A program made the translations under genes and the position numbers. From positions 1 through 22,397 of the forward strand of contig JBQTIW010000121.1 in the NCBI GenBank assembly GCA_052387735.1: 22,397 bases of DNA. The letters run 5' to 3'. The notes under the pieces are model-generated. The model worked only from the letters and a program-made list of their open reading frames with translations. It was not told where the DNA came from and did not search any database. Numbering within the stretch: position 1 is the stretch's first letter; the number at the start of each line of letters is the position of its first letter. The stretch comes from RBC101 sp052387735 (GTDB lineage Bacteria > Gemmatimonadota > Gemmatimonadetes > Gemmatimonadales > Gemmatimonadaceae). Below are positions 15,157-22,103 of this stretch, one piece after another.

Positions 15157-17169
15157 ATGACCCGTCCCTCGTTTCGTCTGCGTGCAACTGTCGCGCTGCT
15201 TGCCTTCGCCCCGGTGCTGGTGCGTCAGGCGTCAGCACAGACCGTTGCCCGCCTGCGCGTCACCCCCGCCTCCCGCACCGTCGCCGTCGGCGACTCCCTC
15301 CGGCTCGTGGTCGAAGCCCTCGATCCATCCGGCAACGTCGTCCCGGGCGCCACGATCCGCTTCACCGCCCAGGGCGGCCGGTTTCAGGGTAGTGTCGATT
15401 CGTTAGGCTGGGTCCGCGCCGGCGCGCCGGGTACGGTCCCCATCTCCATCGTCGCGACGACCACCACGGGTCGTCCGGTCGCCGAAAAGGTGGAAGTGCG
15501 CCTGGTGCCCGGACCCGCAACGAGCATACGCGTCGCACCTCGGGTCTCGAAGATGCTGGCCGGACAGCGCCTCCACCTCGCCGCCACCGCACTCACCGCG
15601 ACCGGTGACGCGCGCGACGACCAGATGGCGTGGAGCAGTTCGAACCCGCAGGTCGTCCGCTTCGCGGACGGCATGCTGACCGCCGTCGCGCCCGGCACGG
15701 CGACTGTCGTGGTCCGCGCCGGCGCGGCGCAGCATGCGTTTGCGGTGCAGGTGCTTGCAGCAACCGGCGTCACGCTCGAGCTCACACCGCAGAACACGGG
15801 CGCGCGGCAGGGCGACGTGGTGCGGTTCCGCCTCACGGCAAAGGACCCCCGCGGCGCCACCATCAGCGACCTCACCCCTACGTGGAGCTTCTCCCCGGGC
15901 CAGGGTGCGATCGACAACGAGGGAGCATTCGTGGGCAACGCGCCCGGCCAATACCTGGTGACGGCAGGCCTGGGAAGCCGCGACGCCGGCGCCGTGGTCA
16001 CGCTCACCGCTCGCGACGTCCGGCGCGCCACCAAGGTCGTGGGCCGCGTGCCGCGCAAGACGTTCTATTCGAGCGAACTCTGGGTGCACCCCGACGGGAA
16101 GCACGCCTACCTCGGGACCACGTTAGGCGGCGACCGCATCTACGCCATCGACATCAGCGATCCCGCCGGCCCGGTCATCACGGACTCGATCGTCGCCAAC
16201 TCCCGGTCAATGAACGACCTGATGACGACGGCGGACGGCAAGTGGATGGTCTTCACGCGCGAAGGCGCGACGGATCGGAGGAACGGCATCGTCATCGCAT
16301 CGACGGCCGACCCCGCGCATCCCAGACCGGTGTCCGAGTTCACGGATGGGGTGACCGCCGGCGTCCACTCGGCGTTCGTGTACACGCACCCGAAGCACGG
16401 GACGCACGTCTACCTCACGAACAGCGGGACCGGGTCGCTCAACATCATCGACATCAATGACCCGATGCAACCGCGGCGCGTCGGCGAATGGAAGTCGCGC
16501 GACATGCGGGCGGGCCGATCGCTGCACGACATCGACGTCAAGGATGGCATCGCCTACGTGAGCTACTGGAGCGACGGGCTGGTGATCCTCGACGTCGGCA
16601 ACGGAATGAAGGGTGGAAGCCCGTCGAATCCCGTGATCATCAGCAACTATCGCTACAACGCCGAATCGCTGTACCCGGGCGCGGCCTCGGACTACGGCCC
16701 CGGGTTCATCAGCGGTACGCACACCGCGTGGCGGCACAAGAACTACGTGTTCATCGCCGACGAGGTCTTCCCGCCCGTTGCGCCCACGGGGACGTGGGAC
16801 GTGGCCAGCATCCGCGCATATGGCCGGCTGCAGGTGATCGACGTCAGCGACATCGAGAAGCCCAGGTCCGTGGCCTGGTACGAGCCCGAGTACGGCGGCG
16901 TGCATAACGTGTGGGCGGAGGGCGACACGCTGTACATCGGAGCGTACAACGGCGGCTTCCAGGCCTTCGATGTGGGCGGCGAGCTGCGCGGCGACCTCAA
17001 GGCACAGGGGCGTACGATCGCGGAGCTGATGCCGTTCGATGCCAACGGGGTCGTGCCTAACAAAGTGATGACCTGGGGCGCCGTGGTGAAGAACGGACTC
17101 GTGTTCGTGAACGACATGGTATCGGGGCTCTGGATCGTGCGGATCGAGCCGCGACCGGTCGTTCCGTAG
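15157..17169 (+). CDS. Secreted Ig-like plus LVIVD-repeat beta-propeller surface protein
   Basis: 670 residues from ATG 15157, which has GGAG eight bases upstream; the frame opens earlier at 15103 but that start lacks a signal peptide at the right place. The signal ends LVRQASA. Three Ig-like/Big-2-type domains follow: residues about 28-115 (VARLRVTPASRTVAVGD), 118-200 (TSIRVAPRVSKMLAGQRL, ending GTATVVVRAG) and 203-285 (VTLELTPQNTGARQGD). The C-terminal half is a propeller of LVIVD-type repeats: IYAIDISDPAGP, LNIIDINDPMQPRRVGEW, LVILDVGN, LQVIDVSDIEKPRSVAWYE and FQAFDVGG. LVIVD proteins are surface or periplasmic; their function is poorly known and adhesion or scaffolding is the usual guess. 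No anchor or sorting signal is seen at the C-terminus. Confidence 0.88.
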   Translation: MTRPSFRLRATVALLAFAPVLVRQASAQTVARLRVTPASRTVAVGDSLRLVVEALDPSGNVVPGATIRFTAQGGRFQGSVDSLGWVRAGAPGTVPISIVATTTTGRPVAEKVEVRLVPGPATSIRVAPRVSKMLAGQRLHLAATALTATGDARDDQMAWSSSNPQVVRFADGMLTAVAPGTATVVVRAGAAQHAFAVQVLAATGVTLELTPQNTGARQGDVVRFRLTAKDPRGATISDLTPTWSFSPGQGAIDNEGAFVGNAPGQYLVTAGLGSRDAGAVVTLTARDVRRATKVVGRVPRKTFYSSELWVHPDGKHAYLGTTLGGDRIYAIDISDPAGPVITDSIVANSRSMNDLMTTADGKWMVFTREGATDRRNGIVIASTADPAHPRPVSEFTDGVTAGVHSAFVYTHPKHGTHVYLTNSGTGSLNIIDINDPMQPRRVGEWKSRDMRAGRSLHDIDVKDGIAYVSYWSDGLVILDVGNGMKGGSPSNPVIISNYRYNAESLYPGAASDYGPGFISGTHTAWRHKNYVFIADEVFPPVAPTGTWDVASIRAYGRLQVIDVSDIEKPRSVAWYEPEYGGVHNVWAEGDTLYIGAYNGGFQAFDVGGELRGDLKAQGRTIAELMPFDANGVVPNKVMTWGAVVKNGLVFVNDMVSGLWIVRIEPRPVVP

Positions 17170-17511
17170 CCCAGGCGCGCCGTCCTGGCCCGGAATCCCG
17201 GGCCGATCGCGTGTGGTGGCGTTGTGCATCCAATCGACAACCAAGCTCACACGGGGCACGGGTCGCCTCGCACCGTCGTCACCACGCACAACCGCGCACC
17301 CGGCACAGGTCACCGCGTTGGCGTGTCCCGTGTCGCGGCTGCCAGACCATCGGCGTTAGGCTCTCCCAATGGACCACGTCGCAGGCCAGCGGTCGGATCG
17401 GGCAGATGGTGACGGTCACGCAGTCGTGACAGTCCATTGAGTGCCGCAGGCGCGCTCGACCGCACGGCGCGCGCCTGCTTCACTCTCCACGTCTCACGAC
17501 ATCCCTCCGAC
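17170..17511. other. Intergenic region upstream of the PxKF-like lipoprotein
   Basis: 342 bases. It contains the hairpin just after the LVIVD gene, one CGTTAGGC octamer (17354-17361), and a short palindrome GTGACGGTCAC (17409-17419) about 90 bases before the next start that could be an operator. No coding region or clear promoter was recognised. Confidence 0.45.
17187..17204 (+). terminator. Hairpin downstream of the LVIVD gene
   Basis: GGCCCGG (17187-17193), loop AATC, CCGGGCC (17198-17204): seven perfect G:C pairs, 18 bases after the stop codon. There is no T-tract, so it is either a GC-type terminator or a transcript-end stabiliser. Confidence 0.5.
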
Positions 17512-18039
17512 ATGCGATCCCTCTTCAGATCATCGCTGCTCCTGCCCTGTCTGGCCCTCACCGCCGCCGGCTGTGGCGCCGACCCCAGCGGCTCCACCGC
17601 GCCTGCTGCCGCGCGGCCCGATGGCGGCGTTCTGGCCATTGGCGGCGGTGACTGCCCGTATCCGGCGACCACCAGCGGCATCCTCGCACCCATCAACGCC
17701 GACAACTCGAGCGTCTTCGAACTCCGCCGAACCATTCCGGTGAAGATCCGGGTTCTCGACTGCGTCACGCAGCAGGAAATCAACACGCTGCAGCCGCAGA
17801 TCTTCCTGGCAAGTATCGGCCCGGAAGGCGGCGAAGCGGTCAATGAGCTCGTGTCCTCCAGCGCGGCCGACGAAGGCACCGTGATGCGGAGCGCCGGAAA
17901 CGGGCAATACCTCTTCAACCTGTCCACCAAGAACAGCCAGTTCGATGCTGGTCGCGATCTCGCGCCCGGTACGTATCAGCTGACGATTTCCGCCCCAGAG
18001 TTCGCCGACGTCGTCGTGCAATTCGCGCTGCGCCGGTAG
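17512..18039 (+). CDS. Small lipoprotein with PxKF-like domain
   Basis: 175 residues from ATG 17512; the frame continues upstream to 17437 but only the later start gives a signal peptide, MRSLFRSSLLLPCLALTAAGC, with lipidated Cys 21. After an Ala/Gly/Pro-rich spacer comes a domain starting RRTIPVKIRVLDC (about 72-84) and ending GNGQYLFNLSTKNSQF, then LAPGTYQLTI. This is the layout of PxKF domains, whose family usually reads P-x-K-F-x-L followed by 'YxFNWxTK' and 'GTYRL'. Here Phe is replaced by Ile (PVKIRV). Cysteines at 48 and 84 could form a disulphide. Function unknown; these domains occur in secreted proteins. It lies downstream of the LVIVD surface protein but is separated from it by a hairpin, and converges with the GNAT gene. 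Confidence 0.78.
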   Translation: MRSLFRSSLLLPCLALTAAGCGADPSGSTAPAAARPDGGVLAIGGGDCPYPATTSGILAPINADNSSVFELRRTIPVKIRVLDCVTQQEINTLQPQIFLASIGPEGGEAVNELVSSSAADEGTVMRSAGNGQYLFNLSTKNSQFDAGRDLAPGTYQLTISAPEFADVVVQFALRR

Positions 18040-18062
18040 GCGTGGCCGCATTCCGGATTCGG

Positions 18063-18092
18063 CGACCCTCCGGTGCCTGCATCGGAGGGTCG
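18063..18092. terminator. Strong bidirectional hairpin between convergent genes
   Basis: CGACCCTCCG (18063-18072) and CGGAGGGTCG (18083-18092) are perfect 10-bp inverted arms with a 10-base loop. It sits 24 bases after the lipoprotein stop and 42 bases after the GNAT stop on the other strand, so it can end both transcripts. There is no T-tract on either strand. Confidence 0.65.
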
Positions 18093-18133
18093 TCGCTCGA
18101 GGGGCCATGCTTCGGCCCGAGCAACGCCTCTCG

Positions 18134-18721
18134 CTAGCGCGCAAGCCGCTCCTCCAGCCTGGCCTTCACAACGGGCCAGTCCTCGTCCAGGATCCGGAAA
18201 TACACGCTGTCGCGGATGGTGCCGTCCTCCTGCAGCATGTGCTTCCGGAACGTTCCCTCCTCCACGGCGCCGAGGCGGAGGATCGCCTCGCGCGATCGGG
18301 TGTTGCGCGCGTCGGTCTTGAGCTCCACGCGCATGCATCCCCAATGCTCGAAGGCGTGGCGGAGCATGAGGTATTTGGCCTCGGTGTTCACGCGACTGCG
18401 CTGCCATGGCGGCGCGATCCACGTCGCTCCGATCTCCACGCGCCGGTGCGGCGGCACAATGTTCAGAAAGCGCGTGGATCCGACCACCGTGTCGGTCGCT
18501 CGCAAAGCGGTGGCGAATGCCAGGGTCGCTCCCGCTGCCGACGCAGCGAGTGCCTCGTCCACAAACGCGCGCATGCCAGCGCAATCGTGGACCCGTATCG
18601 GCATCCAACGCCAGATCCCGGGGTCGAGTCCCACCGCGCACAGCGCGTCGACGTGGTCGACGGTGAGCGGTACGAGCCGCACCTCCGTCCCTTCCAGCAC
18701 AACCGGTTCAATTCGCCGCAT
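18134..18721 (-). CDS. GNAT-family N-acetyltransferase (RimJ/RimL type)
   Basis: 195 residues from ATG 18721, overlapping the end of the symporter gene by 14 bases; ATG 18760 would add 13 residues. It opens with VVLEGTEVRLVPLTVDHVDAL, the usual first strand and helix of RimJ/RimL proteins. It continues with EIGATWIAPPWQRSRVNTEA, the acetyl-CoA-binding region, where the usual Q/RxxGxG/A loop is replaced by QRSRVN as in this subfamily. It ends VELKTDARNTRSREAILRLG then EEGTFRKHMLQEDGTIRDSV, very typical of this branch. It acetylates an amine (protein N-terminus, amino acid or small molecule) with acetyl-CoA in the cytoplasm. It is the last gene of the SDR-symporter operon, so its substrate may relate to what the symporter brings in, but that is inference. 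Confidence 0.9.
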   Translation of the reverse strand: MRRIEPVVLEGTEVRLVPLTVDHVDALCAVGLDPGIWRWMPIRVHDCAGMRAFVDEALAASAAGATLAFATALRATDTVVGSTRFLNIVPPHRRVEIGATWIAPPWQRSRVNTEAKYLMLRHAFEHWGCMRVELKTDARNTRSREAILRLGAVEEGTFRKHMLQEDGTIRDSVYFRILDEDWPVVKARLEERLAR

Positions 18722-19970
18722 CGAGCAGGGCCGGCTGGGGAGCGGCTTCCGTTCTGGCAACCAGGACGGCGGCCGTGAAATCGCCCGTGACGTTCAGCAC
18801 CGTGGAGAACACATCGGGAATCGCGTCGACTGCGATGAGAATGCCGATGCCCTCGACGGGAAGGCCGATCGCGAGAAAGAGCGGCGTGAGCATGATGAAG
18901 GCGCCGCGCGGAACGCCCGGGGCGGCAAACGACAGAAAGACGGCGGCAAAGGCAATCGTCGCTAGCTCCCTGGTGTGCAGCGGGATACCGTAGAACCAGC
19001 CGACGAACAGCGCACCCATGGTCCAGGACACCGGCCCCGCGAGCTTGAATACCGACACCGAGAGTGGGAGGACGAATCCGGTGATCCGCGTCGGCAGCCC
19101 CAACCCTCGCTCGGCCCCTTCGACCAGTGCAGGCAATGACGCAATGGACGAGCTGGTGCTGAAGGCGACGAGTTGTGCCGGAAGAACGGCGCGCGCAAAC
19201 CGGCGAACGGGGACCCCGCCGACGAGCGCCACGAGCGGATACAACAGCGCGGTTACCGCCAGGCTCGCGATCGAGTACGCGACGATGTAGAATCCGATCG
19301 CGCCGACGAGCGCGGCACCGGCGTGCGCCGCCAGCGGCAATACCAGCGCGAACACGCCAACGGGCGCGAGCAGCACGACCCAGCGCACGAGCAGGAGCAT
19401 GGCATCGCCTAACGCCTGAAAGAACCCGACGAGCGTGGAGCGGGCGTTGGGCTCGCTGCGAGCGATGGCCAGAGCCAGCAGCAGCGTGAACAGGATGAGC
19501 GGCACCATCGCGCCGTTTGCCGCGGCAGCGATCGGATTCGTCGGGATGAGCGACGTGAGCCACGCGGCCAGCGTTTGAGGCTCCCCTCCCGCCAGCTGAC
19601 CCACCGCCTCGGCGGCACCGGGCGGCAGCGGCGGTCGCACGCCCCCGTGATCGGGAAGTCGCGTGAAGACGGCGGGGGCGAATGGCATCACCACCACGGC
19701 AGCGCCGGCGATCAGCAAGATGAACACCAGCAAGGTGCTGGCGCCCAAACGACCGATTGCCTTGACGTCGCTCGCGGACGCCACCCCCGTGATCAGCAGG
19801 GAGACCACCAGCGGGATGACCGTCATCCGGATGGCATTCACCCACAACGTGCCAACAGGCGTGAGCAGATCGGCCGCCCGCAGGAGACGCTCGCTGTCGG
19901 AGGCTCCGATGAGCGTACCTCCGCCCGCGGCGACGCCGAGGGCAATGAGAACGCGCGTGCTTTCTTTCAT
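18708..19970 (-). CDS. Dicarboxylate/amino acid:cation symporter (DAACS family), divergent binding site
   Basis: 420 residues from ATG 19970, 10 bases after the SDR stop. It is a multi-pass membrane protein with the family landmarks: NAIRMTVIPLVVSLLITGV (45-63), IPTNPIAAAANGAMVPLILF (142-161), a serine-rich re-entrant loop FSTSSSIASLP (270-280), the second loop APGVPRGAF to GLPVEGIGILIAVDAIPD (350-386) and NVTGD (393-397). Two key features are changed. The NMDGT motif of TM7, which coordinates sodium, reads FKLAG (308-312). The TM8 arginine that holds the side-chain carboxylate of glutamate/aspartate (R397 in GltPh) is Ser 389. The aspartates matching D390, D394 and D405 are kept. So it probably does not carry acidic amino acids and may use different ion coupling. 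The fold and family are secure; the substrate is open. Confidence 0.88.
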   Translation of the reverse strand: MKESTRVLIALGVAAGGGTLIGASDSERLLRAADLLTPVGTLWVNAIRMTVIPLVVSLLITGVASASDVKAIGRLGASTLLVFILLIAGAAVVVMPFAPAVFTRLPDHGGVRPPLPPGAAEAVGQLAGGEPQTLAAWLTSLIPTNPIAAAANGAMVPLILFTLLLALAIARSEPNARSTLVGFFQALGDAMLLLVRWVVLLAPVGVFALVLPLAAHAGAALVGAIGFYIVAYSIASLAVTALLYPLVALVGGVPVRRFARAVLPAQLVAFSTSSSIASLPALVEGAERGLGLPTRITGFVLPLSVSVFKLAGPVSWTMGALFVGWFYGIPLHTRELATIAFAAVFLSFAAPGVPRGAFIMLTPLFLAIGLPVEGIGILIAVDAIPDVFSTVLNVTGDFTAAVLVARTEAAPQPALLDAAN

Positions 19971-19980
19971 CAGATTCTGG

Positions 19981-20853
19981 TTACATCATGAGGTCGCCGC
20001 CATTGATGTCGAAGGCGGCACCGGTGATGTAGCCGGCCGCTTCGGACGCCGCGAAGCAGATGAGATCCGCCACCTCCAGCGCCGTTCCGAGGCGTGGCAC
20101 AGGATAGCCGGCGGCGAGACGCTCGAGCAGATCGGGCGGGGCATGCTCGTGCGTCAACTCGGTGTCGATCATCCCTGGGCAGATCGCATTCACGGTGATG
20201 CCGAAGGAGCCCAGCTCCTTCGCGGCGGCCCTCGTGAGGCCAAGAAGACCCGCCTTGGAGGCGGTATAATGCGCACCGCCCAACGTGCTCACCATCCGTC
20301 CGGCCGACGACGAAATGTTCACGATGCGCCCGTAGCCTTGCTGCTGCATGGTCGGGAAAACGGCCTTGGTGAGGAGAAACGGCGCGGTGAGGTTGACCTC
20401 GAGCGACTCGCGCCATTCGTCAGCCGAGAGCTGGGCAAACCGCGTCGAGCGCGCCATGGCCGCGTTGTTCACCAGGATGTCGATCCGCCCAAATCGCTCG
20501 AGCGTGCGGCGCACGATGTCGTCCGGAACGCCGGCGGCGGCAACGTCCCCCGGTACCGCAAGTCCTCGTTCACCTAACGCGCCGGCGAGTGACTCGGCCC
20601 GGGCGCCGTCGCGGACGTTGACGGCGACGGCGGCGCCGCGCTCCCAGAGTCGCATGACCGCGGCGCGTCCGAGCCCCCGCGCGGCACCGGTGACGAGCGC
20701 GACTCGCCCGGTGAAATCGTTGTGAGGCGTGGGCGACGCGATTGGTCGGCTCCGGTGAGGGAGGCGGGAATATGGGCTCAGCTCGAGCAGGCTGCCAAGA
20801 CGCGGTTCGGTTTGGCACGAACACGTCTGGATGGCACGGGACTCCTGTGCCAT
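19981..20853 (-). CDS. Short-chain dehydrogenase/reductase (SDR), start uncertain
   Basis: A classical SDR. With ATG 20853 (GGGGA seven bases upstream) the protein has 290 residues. The core starts only at about residue 47 (FTGRVALVTGAARGLGRA), with TGxxxGxG at 55-62. Then come NNAA (129-132), catalytic Ser in ISSSAG (about 180-185), YTASK (Tyr 196, Lys 200) and NAICPGMIDTEL. The C-terminus GAAFDINGGDLMM is that of 3-oxoacyl-ACP-reductase-like enzymes. The 46 extra N-terminal residues are Cys/Ser/Pro-rich and unlike the family. There is no ATG, GTG or TTG in frame between 20853 and the core, so either a CTG or other unusual start is used or the extension is real. An earlier ATG at 20928 lies within a hairpin that probably ends the upstream gene. 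It leads the SDR-symporter-GNAT operon. Its NAD(P)-dependent substrate is unknown. Confidence 0.85.
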   Translation of the reverse strand: MAQESRAIQTCSCQTEPRLGSLLELSPYSRLPHRSRPIASPTPHNDFTGRVALVTGAARGLGRAAVMRLWERGAAVAVNVRDGARAESLAGALGERGLAVPGDVAAAGVPDDIVRRTLERFGRIDILVNNAAMARSTRFAQLSADEWRESLEVNLTAPFLLTKAVFPTMQQQGYGRIVNISSSAGRMVSTLGGAHYTASKAGLLGLTRAAAKELGSFGITVNAICPGMIDTELTHEHAPPDLLERLAAGYPVPRLGTALEVADLICFAASEAAGYITGAAFDINGGDLMM

Positions 20854-20894
20854 GTGCGGGTCCCCGACCAAGCGCAGCACAGCGAGCGCGAGCC

Positions 20895-20936
20895 GGGGCC
20901 AGTGTCGCTGGTGCCCCGACAACGACACTGGGCCCC
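20895..20936 (-). terminator. Hairpin downstream of the 20953-21942 lipoprotein gene
   Basis: GGGGCCAGTGTCG (20895-20907) pairs with CGACACTGG, a bulged G, then CCCC (20923-20936). This gives 13 pairs with one bulge and a 15-base loop, starting 17 bases after the minus-strand stop. It also marks the left limit for the SDR transcript, arguing against the SDR start at 20928. Confidence 0.6.
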
Positions 20937-20952
20937 TGCTTACGCCGGTGAT

Positions 20953-21942
20953 TCAGGCGGCGACCCGCGGCCCGGTGCCGTTCGGCATGGAACAACGGAT
21001 CACGTGCATCGGCGCTCTGCGGCCCTCCTGCGTCAGCAGGAACGAGGATAGGCCCAACCAGGTGATCCCCTCGCCGTACCCTCGCTCCACTCGGCTGATG
21101 TCGCATATCGCGGGACGCACCTCCGTGCGCACACGACCGCTCCCCGAGTCAGTGGCAAACACAAACACTTCGCGGTAGGTGCGGACGGCGAGATGGCGCC
21201 CATCAGGGGAGAGCGACGCGTCGGTGATGGTACGTCCGCTGGCGGATCCGGGGATGATCGGCAAGCTGTCCGACAGTTGCGCCACGGCCAGCGTGTCGGC
21301 ATCCCATGCCGTTGGCGGCAGGGAAAACACGAGCGCCGGACGTGGGTGCCCGCTCGCGCCTGCTCTCCGTCTCTTGGTGATAAGGAAGAGGGCACCCGTC
21401 GGTGCGACGTACATGGCTTCCACGTCGTGCGGTCCATCGATGTAGCGGAAGTGCAGATGTTCCGCAGCGACGGAATCCGTGGCGGATCCGTCGGCGCGCG
21501 GTTCACGCACCCGGTAGATGGTCCGACTCAGTCGGCGCTCGTCGTTGTCGCCAACGTCGCCGATGTAGAGGCACTCGTAGGGCCGCCCGCCGCGCGGTAC
21601 GGAGTCGCTCATCGCACACGGCCCGAGCGACGCTGCTTCCCAATCGACGTTGGTCGCCCCCGTCACGCGCCACACGCCTCGTCCGATTCCGGTGGTGTCG
21701 AGCGCGAACAGAAGGGCGTCGTGCCCGGAATCGTTGATCGTGAACACAACGCCCGGCTGGGTCTCGCTCATCACCGCTGCCGACGTTTCCACCAGCTCGC
21801 CGTACCCACGAACGGGTATCTTACGGACCTCGCTGGGGGTGGCCGCGACGCTATCGCCCTGGCGTGACGGCGCGTCTGAGGATGCACAGGCAACGGTGCA
21901 CGTCAGCGTTGCCGTTCTCAGAACTCGCGAGGCCACCGTCAC
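20953..21942 (-). CDS. Propeller-like lipoprotein (NDSG / YIGDVGDN family), function unknown
   Basis: 329 residues from GTG 21942; GTG two codons later is an alternative. The signal MTVASRVLRTATLTCTVAC has a lipobox with Cys 19. Visible conserved pieces are GVVFTINDSGHDALLFALDTTG, NVDWEAASLGPC, CLYIGDVGDNDERR followed by IYRVREP, DVEAMYVAPTGALFLITKR, and SLSPDGRHLAVRTYREVFVF. This order ('HNDSGD', 'DWED', 'YIGDIGDN', 'DAEAL', 'TK') is a recurring layout of secreted beta-propeller proteins in many bacteria, of no agreed function. It is a single gene, divergent from the molybdenum-hydroxylase subunit at 22104, with a strong hairpin after the stop. Confidence 0.82.
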   Translation of the reverse strand: MTVASRVLRTATLTCTVACASSDAPSRQGDSVAATPSEVRKIPVRGYGELVETSAAVMSETQPGVVFTINDSGHDALLFALDTTGIGRGVWRVTGATNVDWEAASLGPCAMSDSVPRGGRPYECLYIGDVGDNDERRLSRTIYRVREPRADGSATDSVAAEHLHFRYIDGPHDVEAMYVAPTGALFLITKRRRAGASGHPRPALVFSLPPTAWDADTLAVAQLSDSLPIIPGSASGRTITDASLSPDGRHLAVRTYREVFVFATDSGSGRVRTEVRPAICDISRVERGYGEGITWLGLSSFLLTQEGRRAPMHVIRCSMPNGTGPRVAA

Positions 21943-22103
21943 GGGTCAAATTGAGCTGGTGGTGGCAGCATCGGGCAAGGGTGAGGGATGCTGGGACGCG
22001 GGAACGCGCAGACGCGAACGACACGGATCGTGAAGAGACGCCCCGTCATCTTGCGCGCGCGGCCGACGGGGGTCACCCTATCGGACTCGCTTCCCTAACG
22101 TGC
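21943..22103. other. Divergent promoter region with an inverted repeat
   Basis: 161 bases between divergent genes. CCCCGTC (22041-22047) and GACGGGG (22065-22071) form a perfect 7-bp inverted repeat around a GC-rich loop, 33 bases before the plus-strand ATG; it could be an operator or leader hairpin. At 21993-22018 a short run of GGGACGC, GGGAACGC, GCAGACGC and GAACG resembles the octamer units of the array at 11882-12026. Confidence 0.4.

Noticed and set aside
16207..17313. 368-codon minus-strand frame
   Set aside because: Antisense to the LVIVD repeats; no signal, motif or ribosome-binding site.
18463..19845. 460-codon minus-strand frame
   Set aside because: Out-of-frame copy over the symporter and GNAT genes; very Arg/Gly/Ala-rich with no family resemblance.
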